A stretch of 64,000 bases of DNA from a virus, in IMG/VR virus record IMGVR_UViG_3300032050_000028, positions 58,304-122,303 of that record; one strand, written 5' to 3'. The position numbers and the translations under genes were made by a program. Position 1 is the first letter of the stretch. Every line of letters starts with the position of its first letter. Below, piece by piece: positions 8,321 to 17,739 of this stretch. The notes under the pieces were generated by a model that worked only from the letters and a program-made list of their open reading frames with translations, was not told the DNA's origin and ran no database searches.

Positions 8321-9550
8321 ATGAAAATATCCAATAATTTACCTTCTCTTTATAAATCAAATATTACTAAAAAACTTAATAAAAAAAATCAATCTTTACA
8401 ATTCTTACCTAAATGTCTTGAATTAGTTTCCAAGACAAGTCATATCTTTTACAAAGATGAAAAAATTAAGACTTCTTACTTAATTGATATCGTTCATAAC
8501 CTTCTTCTTAAATATTATTTTAAGAAAGAAAATAAATTTACGATAAATGCTCAAGTTTTAAAAGATAAATATGGATACTTATACAAACATTATATTGATT
8601 ATCTTGTTGATAAAAGTATAATAAAGATGATTTGTAATTATAAAAAAGGTGTTACGTCTAGAATCTATTCTTTAAATCCTACAATATTTAAAGAACAGAT
8701 TAAAAGAACAAATAATCAAGATAAAGTTTTGGTAAAAAAATATAAAAAGAAAATATTTGACACTATTGAATTTGTAGATATTGATAAGTCTTCTATTAAT
8801 ATAGATATACGAGAAAAATTAATATCAGACCTTTTTTCAGTTGATATTGATTTTGAAAGAAGTCTATTTTATTTGAACTGTCTTAAAAAAGAAGACATTG
8901 ACATTTATAATAGAAATATTTATTCAGTTGAATCAATAAATGATAAACATATATTTTACCATTTTGATGATTATGGAAGACTTCATACAAATTTTACAAT
9001 ACTAAAATCATTTATACGTAAAAATTGTTTATTAATAGACGGACTAGAGACTTTTGAATTAGATATTAAAAATAGTCAGCCTCTTTTCTTATGTAAATTG
9101 ATTTCTGACTCACAAACCGCATGGGTCAATCGAGATGAATTTGAATTTTTTAAGCAACTAACAATGACTGGGAAATTTTATCAATTTTTAATGCAATCAA
9201 CTGGTGAAAAAGATAGAAATTTAGTAAAGGAAATGACATATAAGGTTCTTTTTGGAAGAAACAGAAGCAACTCAAAAGCGGACATTGAATTTAATAAATT
9301 ATTTCCTACAATTTATAATTTCATAAAGTTATATAAAAAAGAATGGGGTAATCATAAAGTATTGGCTCATGATTTACAAAGAGCTGAATCAAAATTAATC
9401 TACAATAAAATCATAAAAAAAATTATGATTTTATATCCTGATATAAAATTAATAACGGTTCATGATAGTATAGTTTTTCCTAAAATATATAAAGAAGAAA
9501 TCAAAAATATTTTTGATTATGAGTTATCAAAAGAATTTGATTTAAAGTGA
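8321..9550 (+). CDS. Reduced family-A-polymerase-like palm protein (409 aa)
   Basis: Three motifs of the polymerase A/single-subunit RNA polymerase palm appear in order. Residues 219-254 are GRLHTNFTILKS followed by ELDIKNSQP (motif A, D248 then S-Q). Residues 303-313 are KEMTYKVLFGR (motif B-like K...LFG). LAHDLQRAESKLI is at 348-360 and ITVHDSI at 378-384 (motif C, H-D). The N-terminal 200 residues are lysine-rich and look like a DNA-binding helical region with winged-helix-like stretches. There is no exonuclease domain, and 409 residues is short for Pol I. I recall similar IDIKNSQP proteins in plasmids and phages as uncharacterised replication-linked proteins. Likely role: a primer-making or repair polymerase; the function is inferred. 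Confidence 0.55.
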   Translation: MKISNNLPSLYKSNITKKLNKKNQSLQFLPKCLELVSKTSHIFYKDEKIKTSYLIDIVHNLLLKYYFKKENKFTINAQVLKDKYGYLYKHYIDYLVDKSIIKMICNYKKGVTSRIYSLNPTIFKEQIKRTNNQDKVLVKKYKKKIFDTIEFVDIDKSSINIDIREKLISDLFSVDIDFERSLFYLNCLKKEDIDIYNRNIYSVESINDKHIFYHFDDYGRLHTNFTILKSFIRKNCLLIDGLETFELDIKNSQPLFLCKLISDSQTAWVNRDEFEFFKQLTMTGKFYQFLMQSTGEKDRNLVKEMTYKVLFGRNRSNSKADIEFNKLFPTIYNFIKLYKKEWGNHKVLAHDLQRAESKLIYNKIIKKIMILYPDIKLITVHDSIVFPKIYKEEIKNIFDYELSKEFDLK

Positions 9551-9561
9551 AAAACTAATAT

Positions 9562-9570
9562 TAATATATA
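9562..9570 (+). promoter_or_regulatory. Putative phage promoter motif TAATATATA
   Basis: Exact motif 4 bases before the GTG start at 9575, in the 24-base gap after the polymerase-like gene. Confidence 0.4.
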
Positions 9571-9574
9571 TTCT

Positions 9575-10114
9575 GTGATAGATTTAACTAATCCTAAATT
9601 AGCTTTTATACTCCTTTCGTCTGAAAGATTAGATGATATGGTTTCGATATTGTATGCAAAAAATTATCAAATACTTCCAATAAAAGGTTATTATCAGGGT
9701 CAGTATGAAGATTCAGTTATGGCTTTTTCTAACATCGATAATGATGAGTTAAGAAAAGACTTGATTTTTTTATTAAATCATTTTCATCAAGATTGTGGAA
9801 TAATTAAATATACCGGAGAAAATTTAGCAAAAAAATTGTTTAAAGACGGATCTGAGAAGCCTTTAGGTATTACACTTTATAACACGGACGCTGATAACAT
9901 GTCCTATCTATATAATGGAGTAAGTTTTTCTTTTGTTGAACAAGTAAGATATTGGAAACCAAATAAATTAGAAGATTTTAAAGTCGGAATGATAGTTGAG
10001 TATTTAAATAATAATAAATGGTATCAGAAAAAAGTTGAAAATCCTGAGATTGAGTGGAAAGATATGTTTATGTTGTTATCTAAATATGACAAATTAAGAG
10101 TAGCTTCTAAATAA
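9575..10114 (+). CDS. Hypothetical protein with GTG start (179 aa)
   Basis: The frame begins at GTG (MIDLTNPKLAFILLSSERLD). No ATG occurs early enough to keep the conserved-looking start, and the phage motif sits directly upstream. The first 100 residues suggest an alpha/beta fold (KLAFILLSSERLDDMVSILY). The C-terminus has a possible SH3-like strand pair (KVGMIVEYLNNNKWYQKKVE). Family not recognised. Its 3' end overlaps the convergent gene at 10107 by 8 bases, and no terminator lies between them. Confidence 0.7.
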   Translation: MIDLTNPKLAFILLSSERLDDMVSILYAKNYQILPIKGYYQGQYEDSVMAFSNIDNDELRKDLIFLLNHFHQDCGIIKYTGENLAKKLFKDGSEKPLGITLYNTDADNMSYLYNGVSFSFVEQVRYWKPNKLEDFKVGMIVEYLNNNKWYQKKVENPEIEWKDMFMLLSKYDKLRVASK

Positions 10115-10853
10115 TTCTAAACCAACAATATTGTTTATGCCAGTTTGGAGTTTGATTAAAGAAGTAGTTTCCAGTTAGTGAATTATCGATAAATAGTAAT
10201 CCTGGTTGGTCTATATTATTTCCTCTACAAACAATTACTTTATCATCATCAACCAATTTACTATAATAAGTAGTTAAGTTATTTCCGTTATTATCCTTAT
10301 CAAACTGAGACATATATGGTAAGAGGTTTTTTCCATATATTACTGATGTTCCTGATCCAATTCTACCATCCATCGCAATTATATTAGAACACATTAGTAT
10401 CTTTGAGATTATCTTTCTATAATCTACATCAAAATCATCTTGTAAAGTGATATCTAATGATGAGTATGGTCCATTTGCTTTAGATTTTGGACTTTGTGTA
10501 TTTTTATTTAAGAAATCAATCACTTCATTCCAACTCTTTTCATAACTCTCAAATCTTTGAGCAGTCATATTAATTTGCATTATTTTCGGACCGATAACGC
10601 CCATTGTGGATGTCGAGTTATATTGGTTAGAGACATCAACTACTTGATTTTCTCTAAATATGTTTAACTCTTCGACTTTATCATCTAATATAGCCTCAAC
10701 AACCAATTCTCTATTTTGTTGTTTAACTTTTCTCTGATACTCTTCGTCATCTGAAGAAATCATATCAACATACATTAATTGAGCATTAGGCAATTTCATT
10801 TGCTTATCTGAATAGTTACAGATAGTTTTTAATTGTTCTTTAAAATGTGTCAT
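10107..10853 (-). CDS. Hypothetical protein, weak capsid-like C-terminus (248 aa)
   Basis: Starts MTHFKEQLKTICNYSDKQMK. The C-terminal half contains GSGTSVIYGKNLLPYMSQFD, then VIVCRGNNIDQPGLLFIDNS. This order faintly recalls the end of T4-type capsid proteins (a V-x-x-L stretch, then a glycine-rich strand and P-G-L-x-[FY]), but it is too weak to assign. It overlaps the start of the upstream glycosyltransferase by 14 bases, so both are probably on one transcript. It may be a structural protein decorated by the adjacent glycan enzymes (inference). Confidence 0.6.
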   Translation of the reverse strand: MTHFKEQLKTICNYSDKQMKLPNAQLMYVDMISSDDEEYQRKVKQQNRELVVEAILDDKVEELNIFRENQVVDVSNQYNSTSTMGVIGPKIMQINMTAQRFESYEKSWNEVIDFLNKNTQSPKSKANGPYSSLDITLQDDFDVDYRKIISKILMCSNIIAMDGRIGSGTSVIYGKNLLPYMSQFDKDNNGNNLTTYYSKLVDDDKVIVCRGNNIDQPGLLFIDNSLTGNYFFNQTPNWHKQYCWFRII

Positions 10854-11601
10854 ATTTGTTTTTTAAACCATTACGAGCAATATCTTTATAAAGTTGTTTT
10901 GAGAATTCTTCTTTAGTCATATTCAGATACGTGTTGTGAAGTTGTAAATTTTTTTGATATAGATTCATATCTGGTTGAGGTCTTGAATGAAAGAGATGAT
11001 AACATTTTGCTTCCATTTGTTTCCAATTTAAAAAATGTTGAACTTTGATAGATACAAAGTCATCTTCTCCTCCCCATCCGATAAAATTTTCATTCCATCC
11101 GCCGATTTTATTTATTGCGTCTTTTCTGAACATACAAATTCCTCCACAAATTGGAACTTTTTGGTGGTCGGTTTCTCCTCTACCTGGTCTATTAATCTTT
11201 ATTACATCTTCAAACTGCATTGCTGACTCTTGGGGTTCTAGATCAATTACTGAATTATAAGGATTCACCATTTCAAATTGTTCTAAATGTTTAAGAGATT
11301 CAATAAAATGATTAGGATCCATCAGTAGGTCTGAATCAGCAAAAACAATTATATTTGATTTTGCTATCTTGGTGGCGTAATTAAATGCCCACGATTTGTT
11401 ATACGGTTTATTTGATTTTAAGAAAACGTGCTTACATCTAAGACCCATATGTGATATCTTAGAATGTGTATCTTGTTCAATTAATAAAACTTCTACACCC
11501 ATAAATCCGTTTATCCAATCTAAAACTCTTCTGAGGTTGTTTAATCTATCTATTTGGTGTCTATATCCAATAACGTATGTGAAAGAATGAGTTTGGTTCA
11601 T
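10840..11601 (-). CDS. GT-A glycosyltransferase (galactosyltransferase-like, 253 aa)
   Basis: A single GT-A fold domain. The N-terminal strand is FTYVIGYRHQIDRLNNLRRV. The metal-binding D-x-D is in NIIVFADSDLLMDPNHF (D93-D95). The acceptor-side motif GWNENFIGWGGEDDFVSIKV contains G-W-G-G-E-D-D, characteristic of the C-terminal domain of galactosyltransferase/chondroitin-synthase-type enzymes. It would transfer a sugar from a nucleotide-sugar in the cytoplasm. It is the distal gene of a minus-strand glycan cluster extending to 17739. Acceptor unknown: host surface glycan, virion protein or modified DNA are all possible. Confidence 0.85.
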   Translation of the reverse strand: MNQTHSFTYVIGYRHQIDRLNNLRRVLDWINGFMGVEVLLIEQDTHSKISHMGLRCKHVFLKSNKPYNKSWAFNYATKIAKSNIIVFADSDLLMDPNHFIESLKHLEQFEMVNPYNSVIDLEPQESAMQFEDVIKINRPGRGETDHQKVPICGGICMFRKDAINKIGGWNENFIGWGGEDDFVSIKVQHFLNWKQMEAKCYHLFHSRPQPDMNLYQKNLQLHNTYLNMTKEEFSKQLYKDIARNGLKNKYDTF

Positions 11602-11646
11602 TTAAAATAATTATTTTTTATTTATATCATAATGATATATTTTTGT

Positions 11647-12270
11647 TTAAAACTTATATCTTATTACTTCAAATGCTTCGGCTAAATTTACTCCATTTTG
11701 AATTCCTCTTACTAATGCAAGAGATTTTATAAATTCTGAGCTCATGTATTTTCTTTTTGATTGTGATTTATAGAAACTTAAGCTATTTATTTTATCATTT
11801 ATGTTTTTTTCGGATAACGAGAAATACATTTGATTTTTGAATCCGGTGTTGTTCCATATTAGTTCATAACTAAGTATTGAGCAATTATTTTTAAAACATC
11901 TTATAGACTCCTCTGATATGGTTTTGTGATCTTGATGATGGTCATCAATTGATGGTGTAAAAACTAATTCTGGTGATATATTTTTTTTGATTACTACTAA
12001 ATCTTCTAAAATACTTTGTCTTTCGTAGTTGAAGTACCTGACTTTATAGTCAAAAAATAAAATATTATTTTCCAAAACTCCCAAACTTATTAGTGAGTTT
12101 TTACATTCTTCCTTTAGTGTTCCTTTTATAAAATTTTTTGGTAGTGAGTCATCACAATGTGAAAATATCGCAACAAAAATATTATTACCTTGTTCTAACA
12201 ACTTTGATATTGTTCCTCCACATCCTAATTCCGCATCATCTGTGTGTGGGGATAGTATTAAAACATTCAT
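11647..12270 (-). CDS. PIG-L/LmbE-family deacetylase (207 aa)
   Basis: The N-terminus NVLILSPHTDDAELGCGGT holds the zinc-binding P-H-x-D-D-x-E motif (H9, D11, D12), and SIDDHHQDHKTIS supplies the second H-x-x-H cluster. Length is usual for the family. These enzymes remove the N-acetyl group from GlcNAc-type amino sugars on lipids or small thiols. The ATG overlaps the stop of the upstream acyltransferase gene by 4 bases (12267-12270). That coupling suggests that deacetylation and a new N-acylation act on the same sugar. Confidence 0.9.
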   Translation of the reverse strand: MNVLILSPHTDDAELGCGGTISKLLEQGNNIFVAIFSHCDDSLPKNFIKGTLKEECKNSLISLGVLENNILFFDYKVRYFNYERQSILEDLVVIKKNISPELVFTPSIDDHHQDHKTISEESIRCFKNNCSILSYELIWNNTGFKNQMYFSLSEKNINDKINSLSFYKSQSKRKYMSSEFIKSLALVRGIQNGVNLAEAFEVIRYKF

Positions 12271-13169
12271 ATATCTTTTAATTTTTTTGAAGGAATACCA
12301 ATGTGTAATTCATTATTAGGTATATTTTTTATAACAACTGTGCCTATACCGGTCATGCTATTACTACCAACTGATGATTTATTTATTATCGAAGTTGATG
12401 GAGCGATCCAGGTATTTTCGCCAATTGTAACACTTCCCGCTATCATTGAGTTTGCTATTATTAGAGAGTTCTCGCCTATATCAACACCGTGTGCTATATG
12501 AACTAGATTATCAATTTTACAGTTTTTTCTTAACATAGTAGATCCTAAAACTGCTCTGTCGATGCAATTGTTATTTCCTATTTCTACATTGTCTTCAATG
12601 ACAACATTTCCTATATGTGGAATTAATTCATACTCACCAAGTTCGTTTTTTTCATAACCAAACCCAACACCACCTATTGTATTATTATTACCTATTATTA
12701 CATTATTACCAATTATTGTGCTTTTTAATATGACATTATTGTTACCTATATAAGTATTGTTACCAATTATTACACCGTCTTCTAACACTGTGTTTCTACC
12801 AATATTAACATTCTTTCCTATTTTATTATCAGTGTTATTAATTGAATGAATTTTATGATTCTGTTTTTCCACAAAAAAATTCTTTAATATTTCCGAAAAT
12901 ACTAATCTTGGATTTTCAACTAAAATAATTGATAGATTTGGATTTGTTGGAATTTCAGAATCTAAAGAACATATTACCGTTCCGGTTGATATTTCAAAAA
13001 TTCTATTTTTATTTTTTTCATTAAGCCACATCAGACTCTCTTCGTCAGAGTTTTCTAATTTATTTATTACTTTACTTATTGATAATATTCTTTCTGTATT
13101 TATCTTTTTAACATTATTGAATTTACTTTCTATGAATTCAACAATTTTTAATAATTGTATTTTATCCAT
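12267..13169 (-). CDS. LpxD-like left-handed beta-helix N-acyltransferase (300 aa)
   Basis: Residues about 1-100 form a mixed domain with NPNLSIILVENPRLVFSEIL, like the uridine-binding domain of LpxD. Residues 110-290 are hexapeptide repeats ([ILV]-G-x-N-x-x; GNNTYIGNNNVILKSTIIG) of a left-handed beta helix. NLVHIAHGVDIGENSLI carries the catalytic-type histidine block (LVxIAHxVxIG). LpxD transfers an acyl chain to the 2-amine of UDP-3-O-acylglucosamine. Here a related sugar-amine acylation is inferred, fed by the coupled PIG-L deacetylase. The start overlaps the methyltransferase gene by 8 bases. Confidence 0.85.
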   Translation of the reverse strand: MDKIQLLKIVEFIESKFNNVKKINTERILSISKVINKLENSDEESLMWLNEKNKNRIFEISTGTVICSLDSEIPTNPNLSIILVENPRLVFSEILKNFFVEKQNHKIHSINNTDNKIGKNVNIGRNTVLEDGVIIGNNTYIGNNNVILKSTIIGNNVIIGNNNTIGGVGFGYEKNELGEYELIPHIGNVVIEDNVEIGNNNCIDRAVLGSTMLRKNCKIDNLVHIAHGVDIGENSLIIANSMIAGSVTIGENTWIAPSTSIINKSSVGSNSMTGIGTVVIKNIPNNELHIGIPSKKLKDI

Positions 13170-13698
13170 AGACTATTATAATTTGATTTTTTATTATTTT
13201 GCTATATTCAATCGAATATCCCAATTTGTTTAATTCTGAAATATAATCATGAGCAAAACAATGTTCAGCAAGATTTTTGTTCTCATCATGATAGGATATG
13301 AGTAAAACTTTTTTACAAACTCTGTGCATCTCGGTTAATATTCTAATCATTTCTTTTTGAGGAGCATGTAACAAAACTTTAACTGTTATACCAATGTCAA
13401 AGTGATTATCCTCAAAAGGTAAATCATTTTTATGTATATCATATATTAGATGTTCAAAATCTATTTCATGTTTTGATGCTTCTTCAATTGCTCTTTGTCG
13501 ATAAAGCTCGCTAAAATCAACACCAGTTACTTTCTTATCTGCATAAAATTTGAATGTTCTTCCTATACCACATCCTATATCTAATATAGAATTGCAGTCC
13601 TCTATAAGTTTTGGTATTTCTGAATCTTCTATATAGTTTGTGTAATTACTTTTGTTAGGATCTTGTCTTTTGTTCCAGTATTCTTTTGAATTATACAT
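13162..13698 (-). CDS. Class I SAM-dependent methyltransferase (178 aa)
   Basis: The SAM-binding motif I is at residues about 38-46 (ILDIGCGIGRTFKFY), followed by the acidic strand KVTGVDFSELYRQRA and the post-motif FDIGITVKVLLHAP. It has a minimal Rossmann methyltransferase core of the Methyltransf_11/25 type, which usually acts on small molecules or sugars. It overlaps the LpxD-like gene and follows the giant glycosyltransferase gene by 15 bases, so O- or N-methylation of the same glycan is the best guess. Substrate not determinable from sequence. Confidence 0.85.
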   Translation of the reverse strand: MYNSKEYWNKRQDPNKSNYTNYIEDSEIPKLIEDCNSILDIGCGIGRTFKFYADKKVTGVDFSELYRQRAIEEASKHEIDFEHLIYDIHKNDLPFEDNHFDIGITVKVLLHAPQKEMIRILTEMHRVCKKVLLISYHDENKNLAEHCFAHDYISELNKLGYSIEYSKIIKNQIIIVYG

Positions 13699-13713
13699 AT
13701 TATTATTTCTTTT

Positions 13714-16700
13714 TTATATTTCTTTTTGTAATTTTAGTAATTCGTAAAAATTACAAATTTTATCATTCACAATTTTACTATCCACTAAATGACCAATATT
13801 ATTCATTTTTGTTATGTTAGTTGTGCTCCTTATGGTAAATACTATTCCATTCTTATCCGAGCACTCAATTACCTTTGAATTTAATGTTATATTTTGTATC
13901 TGTTTTGAAAATGCATGGTCTAAAGATTTATTAATTTCTACTTTACCCCAGGGTTGCCAATTTATTTTTTCTAAAAAATCCTTTCTATAGAATCTTCCAC
14001 CGCCAATTGGTTCTCCAACTCTTTCATTTTCATATCCTTTCCAGTATCTTAATTCGGACTTTTCGTTAAGAAGATAAAAATCTTTAAAACCGATGTATTC
14101 GTAATCGTTTAATAGATTTTTATAAGTCAATAAAGTTTCTTTAGATAAAAAATCATCAGATCCAATCAATATAACACCATCGGGATTAAATTCTTTTGAT
14201 TTGATAAAAATTTCATTATGTTTTTTTGAAAGTGGAAAATTTGAAAATTCAACATAATAAAATCCATTATTTTCAGCTATTTTTTTTGAGACTTCTCCTT
14301 CAGAACCACATGCTATAAGGGTTAGGTTGATTTCATTTTTTAGTTCTGATTTTAATTTATTATAATATGAAAATACAAAGTCAGTAAGTCTGTGTCTTTG
14401 CCACATAGTAGTCACAATGCAAATTTTTGGTAAGTTTCTTCTATTAAAAACTTCATCTATTTTTTTATTATTTTTATTTACTACAAAAAGGCTGTTATCT
14501 ATATTTATATCATCATGTTTAATCCATCCCTCTTTGTGATTAAGTACTTTGCATTTTTTATTTTGATTTTTAATTATAATTCCTAAAAAAACATCCGCCA
14601 TGTTTGCATATTCAAAATCTTTGAATTTTAGTTTTAAATATTCGGTCCAAAAACTCATCACTCCTGTTCCCGGAAATTCTATATCTTTGTTTTCATCTAC
14701 ATTCTTTAAACATCTGTAATTTTCAGATATTTGTTTGTAATATGAAGTTGCTTTTTTACTATAATTTTTACCGTGGTAGCTGACAACTGATTCATTGTTT
14801 AATTTTTTTAATTCTTCTATAGTATTTTCGACATAATTTGAAGGATATATCAAATCATCATCAATTGAGAAATAATATGAGTCTTTGATATTTTCTATGT
14901 TATAGAATTTTCCAGCGTCACCCATGTCTATTCCGGTGTGTATAGAGCTAAAAATTTTTATTTTAGTGTCAATTAGAAAATCAAAAACTTTATAGTATCC
15001 ATTCTGATAGACAAATAACTCGTCTACTTGATCAATTATTGAATTGATTGTTTTTTTTAATGAGTCTTTTCTATCATATATTGTTGCAATTCCACACACT
15101 ATTTTTTTAGGTCTGTAATTATTTCTTATCTTCTCGACTATTTTAGATTTGGCTAACTTTTCGTCATTTGTGAGTGATAATGTTCCCTTTTGTCCGGAAT
15201 GTCTTCTGTAATTATATACAAATTTATCTAAATAACCAATTTTTTTACCTCTGCTAAGTAGTTTAAAATAAAAATCATATTCTTCTGCATAAATTAAATT
15301 ATCGTTTAATCCGTTGGTGTCTAAAAAGTCTTCTTTGTTGAAGATTATTGTACCTCCATGAATATGGTTTTTAACTAATAAATCATCAATTTTTATTGAT
15401 TTAACTTCTGGTATGTAAGTTTTTACTTGATTCTCATGAACCTCGTAACAATTAGCATGAATTAGGCTAAATTTATCTGATTTTATTTCATCATATAAAT
15501 TTTGAATTGTATCTTCTAATAGAAAGTCATCATAAGCTAAAATTTTAATATACTTGCCCTTTGATTCTTTTACTCCGTGATTAAAATTAAATGAGCAAGA
15601 TGAGTTTTTGACTGGTTTTTGTGCCAATGTGAATCTTATATTATATTCCGACTCTACATAAGACAATTCAGAACAAGAGTCTGAGGTCAATAATATTTCT
15701 AAATTGCCATTAAATTTTTGATTCTTTGCAGACAATATGCATTTTTTCAAATATTCACTAGGTTTATGTGCTAAAATTAGTATAGTAACATCTATTTCTG
15801 ATTCAAACTCTTTTAGTTTTTTATACCTATTGTCGTAATTTCTATTCTGAAGATTTCCATGATATAAATGGTCCAAACAAACATCTAAAAAAGATACTTT
15901 TGTTTTTTTATGAGAATTTATCCACCTCTGTGCTTCTTTTCCAATATTATTGTTATATTCTTTTACTTTTTGTAAAGTAAATCCATTATCTATATGGAAG
16001 AGCCCATATACAAAAATAGTATCTCCACCACCAACGTACATTTTCTCAAAAAGTTTATTTTCTTTGAGTATAGATGTTTTACCAAGCCAAGAACCACCTG
16101 GTTTATATCCCTTTCCTAAAAGTTGGTCTATGTTAGTTGAGCCAGTTGAAATAATTGATTTATGAGACTCCAAAATATTACCAGTTTCATCTAAATAATT
16201 GATTGTTTCAAATAATTGAACAAAGTCGTTATCTTTTGCAACTTCGTCTATGTTATTTAACCAATCTAAATTTTCATAAATTAAGTCGCCGTCTATCCAA
16301 ATAAAATAATCAGTATCAACTGTTTCGATTATTTTATTAATTAGTATTTCTTTAGACCAAATTTTATTTTCTTCATCACCTTTGATTGTCATTGTCTTAC
16401 AAGGAATTTCAAAGTCTATATCTCCATAATCCACAATTCCAACAATCATATTTTCATAGTAATCTTTCCATTGTTCTAAAAACTTTATAAAATTATTCTT
16501 TTGTCTAAGGTCTCCCCTATAATTAAAATAATAAGAACAAATAGTGAATGTTGATTTTTTATTAAATATTACTGAGAAATCATCATCGGTTAAAAATCTA
16601 GCAGTTTTTCTACCTGACCAATTTGTATAAGCTTCTCCTAAATGTATTATTTTATTTTCTATACTTCTTCTACTTGTGAATTTATCTCTAAAAACTAAAT

Positions 16701-17739
16701 CTGACATTGATGCGTCTTTGAAATTTTCTGGATAAAAATTACCATTCAATATTTGGTTATTTGAGTTAAAAAGTTGAAAGAATCCAAAGCCTCTGTCATT
16801 TTCCCATTTGTTTAAATCATTAGTGTCTTTTGATTTTTCCCAATTCTGAAATCTGTGATATGTTTCACATATCCATCTACCAGATGTGTAAAGAGATTCA
16901 TCATCTAATTGATTCAATTCTATTTTTTCGGTTACTATAATGTCAGCATCTAATATTAATATTAGATCTTTATTTTCAATTTGACTTAATCCATAGTTTA
17001 TAGCTTTTCCTTTATTGAATTTAGAGTCGCTATCATACATAACATCTGTTATTAAACAATTAACTCTAAACTTTTCACATATTTTTTGACACATTAAATC
17101 ATCTGTAGATGTGACTACTGTTATGTTATCAAATATCTTTTTGTTATATGGTAAAGATGTGAGTAAAAAATCATTATAGTTTACAGAAACTATTAAAACA
17201 TCAAGTTTCTTTTCCCTACTTGAATTTAATAAAATTGATTTATTAGAAGGAACTGACTTTCTTCTAATTACTTGGATTTGTTCTTTATTTGTATGCGATT
17301 CAGTATTTGGCCATGATTTAATCCTTTCTATATCAACTGAAAAGCTTTTTAAATTTACAAATATCGAATCTAAGTCATTTGATTGGTGTAGTGGTAAATT
17401 TCTATGAAAAACATAAAAACAATCGGGTTTATGATAACATTCAATTTTAGAAATATTATTAAGTGAAGACAAATCTTTCCACTTTACAAATGGATTTGAG
17501 AAAATAAAAATATCATTAGAAATTGCATTACTTTTTGCAATATTTATACAATTAAATGTTGGTTGAATAGTACGTGACTTGAATACTCTAATTTTAGGAT
17601 GACCTGAAAAATCTCTTAAATGAAAATCAGAAAAAATAAAAATTCTTTCAAATATAGATAAGTTATATTTTAAACATTCATTGAATTCGTTAGTATAAAT
17701 TGAAAAATCCGAATTGGATATTTTTAAAATCAATATCAT
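13714..17739 (-). CDS. Giant multi-module glycosyltransferase (1341 aa)
   Basis: Start chosen at the ATG complementing 17737-17739 (MILILKISNSDFSIYTNEFN). The open frame extends to 17808, but that would run across the divergent neighbour at 17769. At least five GT-A-like modules follow one another: one opening LDVLIVSVNYNDF with LILILDADIIVTE; one with FTICSYYFNYRGDL and YFIWIDGDLIYE; a classic GT2 module (DVTILILAHKPSEYLKK, IKILAYDDFLLED, GLNDNLIYAEEYDFYFKLL); one with CGIATIYDRKDSLKKTINS and YFSIDDDLIYPS; and a last with CIVTTMWQRHRLTDF and VILIGSDDFLSKE. The extreme N-terminus may be a sixth, degenerate module. Each keeps an acidic D-x-D-like site. It probably builds a multi-sugar chain. 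Confidence 0.85.
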   Translation of the reverse strand: MILILKISNSDFSIYTNEFNECLKYNLSIFERIFIFSDFHLRDFSGHPKIRVFKSRTIQPTFNCINIAKSNAISNDIFIFSNPFVKWKDLSSLNNISKIECYHKPDCFYVFHRNLPLHQSNDLDSIFVNLKSFSVDIERIKSWPNTESHTNKEQIQVIRRKSVPSNKSILLNSSREKKLDVLIVSVNYNDFLLTSLPYNKKIFDNITVVTSTDDLMCQKICEKFRVNCLITDVMYDSDSKFNKGKAINYGLSQIENKDLILILDADIIVTEKIELNQLDDESLYTSGRWICETYHRFQNWEKSKDTNDLNKWENDRGFGFFQLFNSNNQILNGNFYPENFKDASMSDLVFRDKFTSRRSIENKIIHLGEAYTNWSGRKTARFLTDDDFSVIFNKKSTFTICSYYFNYRGDLRQKNNFIKFLEQWKDYYENMIVGIVDYGDIDFEIPCKTMTIKGDEENKIWSKEILINKIIETVDTDYFIWIDGDLIYENLDWLNNIDEVAKDNDFVQLFETINYLDETGNILESHKSIISTGSTNIDQLLGKGYKPGGSWLGKTSILKENKLFEKMYVGGGDTIFVYGLFHIDNGFTLQKVKEYNNNIGKEAQRWINSHKKTKVSFLDVCLDHLYHGNLQNRNYDNRYKKLKEFESEIDVTILILAHKPSEYLKKCILSAKNQKFNGNLEILLTSDSCSELSYVESEYNIRFTLAQKPVKNSSCSFNFNHGVKESKGKYIKILAYDDFLLEDTIQNLYDEIKSDKFSLIHANCYEVHENQVKTYIPEVKSIKIDDLLVKNHIHGGTIIFNKEDFLDTNGLNDNLIYAEEYDFYFKLLSRGKKIGYLDKFVYNYRRHSGQKGTLSLTNDEKLAKSKIVEKIRNNYRPKKIVCGIATIYDRKDSLKKTINSIIDQVDELFVYQNGYYKVFDFLIDTKIKIFSSIHTGIDMGDAGKFYNIENIKDSYYFSIDDDLIYPSNYVENTIEELKKLNNESVVSYHGKNYSKKATSYYKQISENYRCLKNVDENKDIEFPGTGVMSFWTEYLKLKFKDFEYANMADVFLGIIIKNQNKKCKVLNHKEGWIKHDDINIDNSLFVVNKNNKKIDEVFNRRNLPKICIVTTMWQRHRLTDFVFSYYNKLKSELKNEINLTLIACGSEGEVSKKIAENNGFYYVEFSNFPLSKKHNEIFIKSKEFNPDGVILIGSDDFLSKETLLTYKNLLNDYEYIGFKDFYLLNEKSELRYWKGYENERVGEPIGGGRFYRKDFLEKINWQPWGKVEINKSLDHAFSKQIQNITLNSKVIECSDKNGIVFTIRSTTNITKMNNIGHLVDSKIVNDKICNFYELLKLQKEI

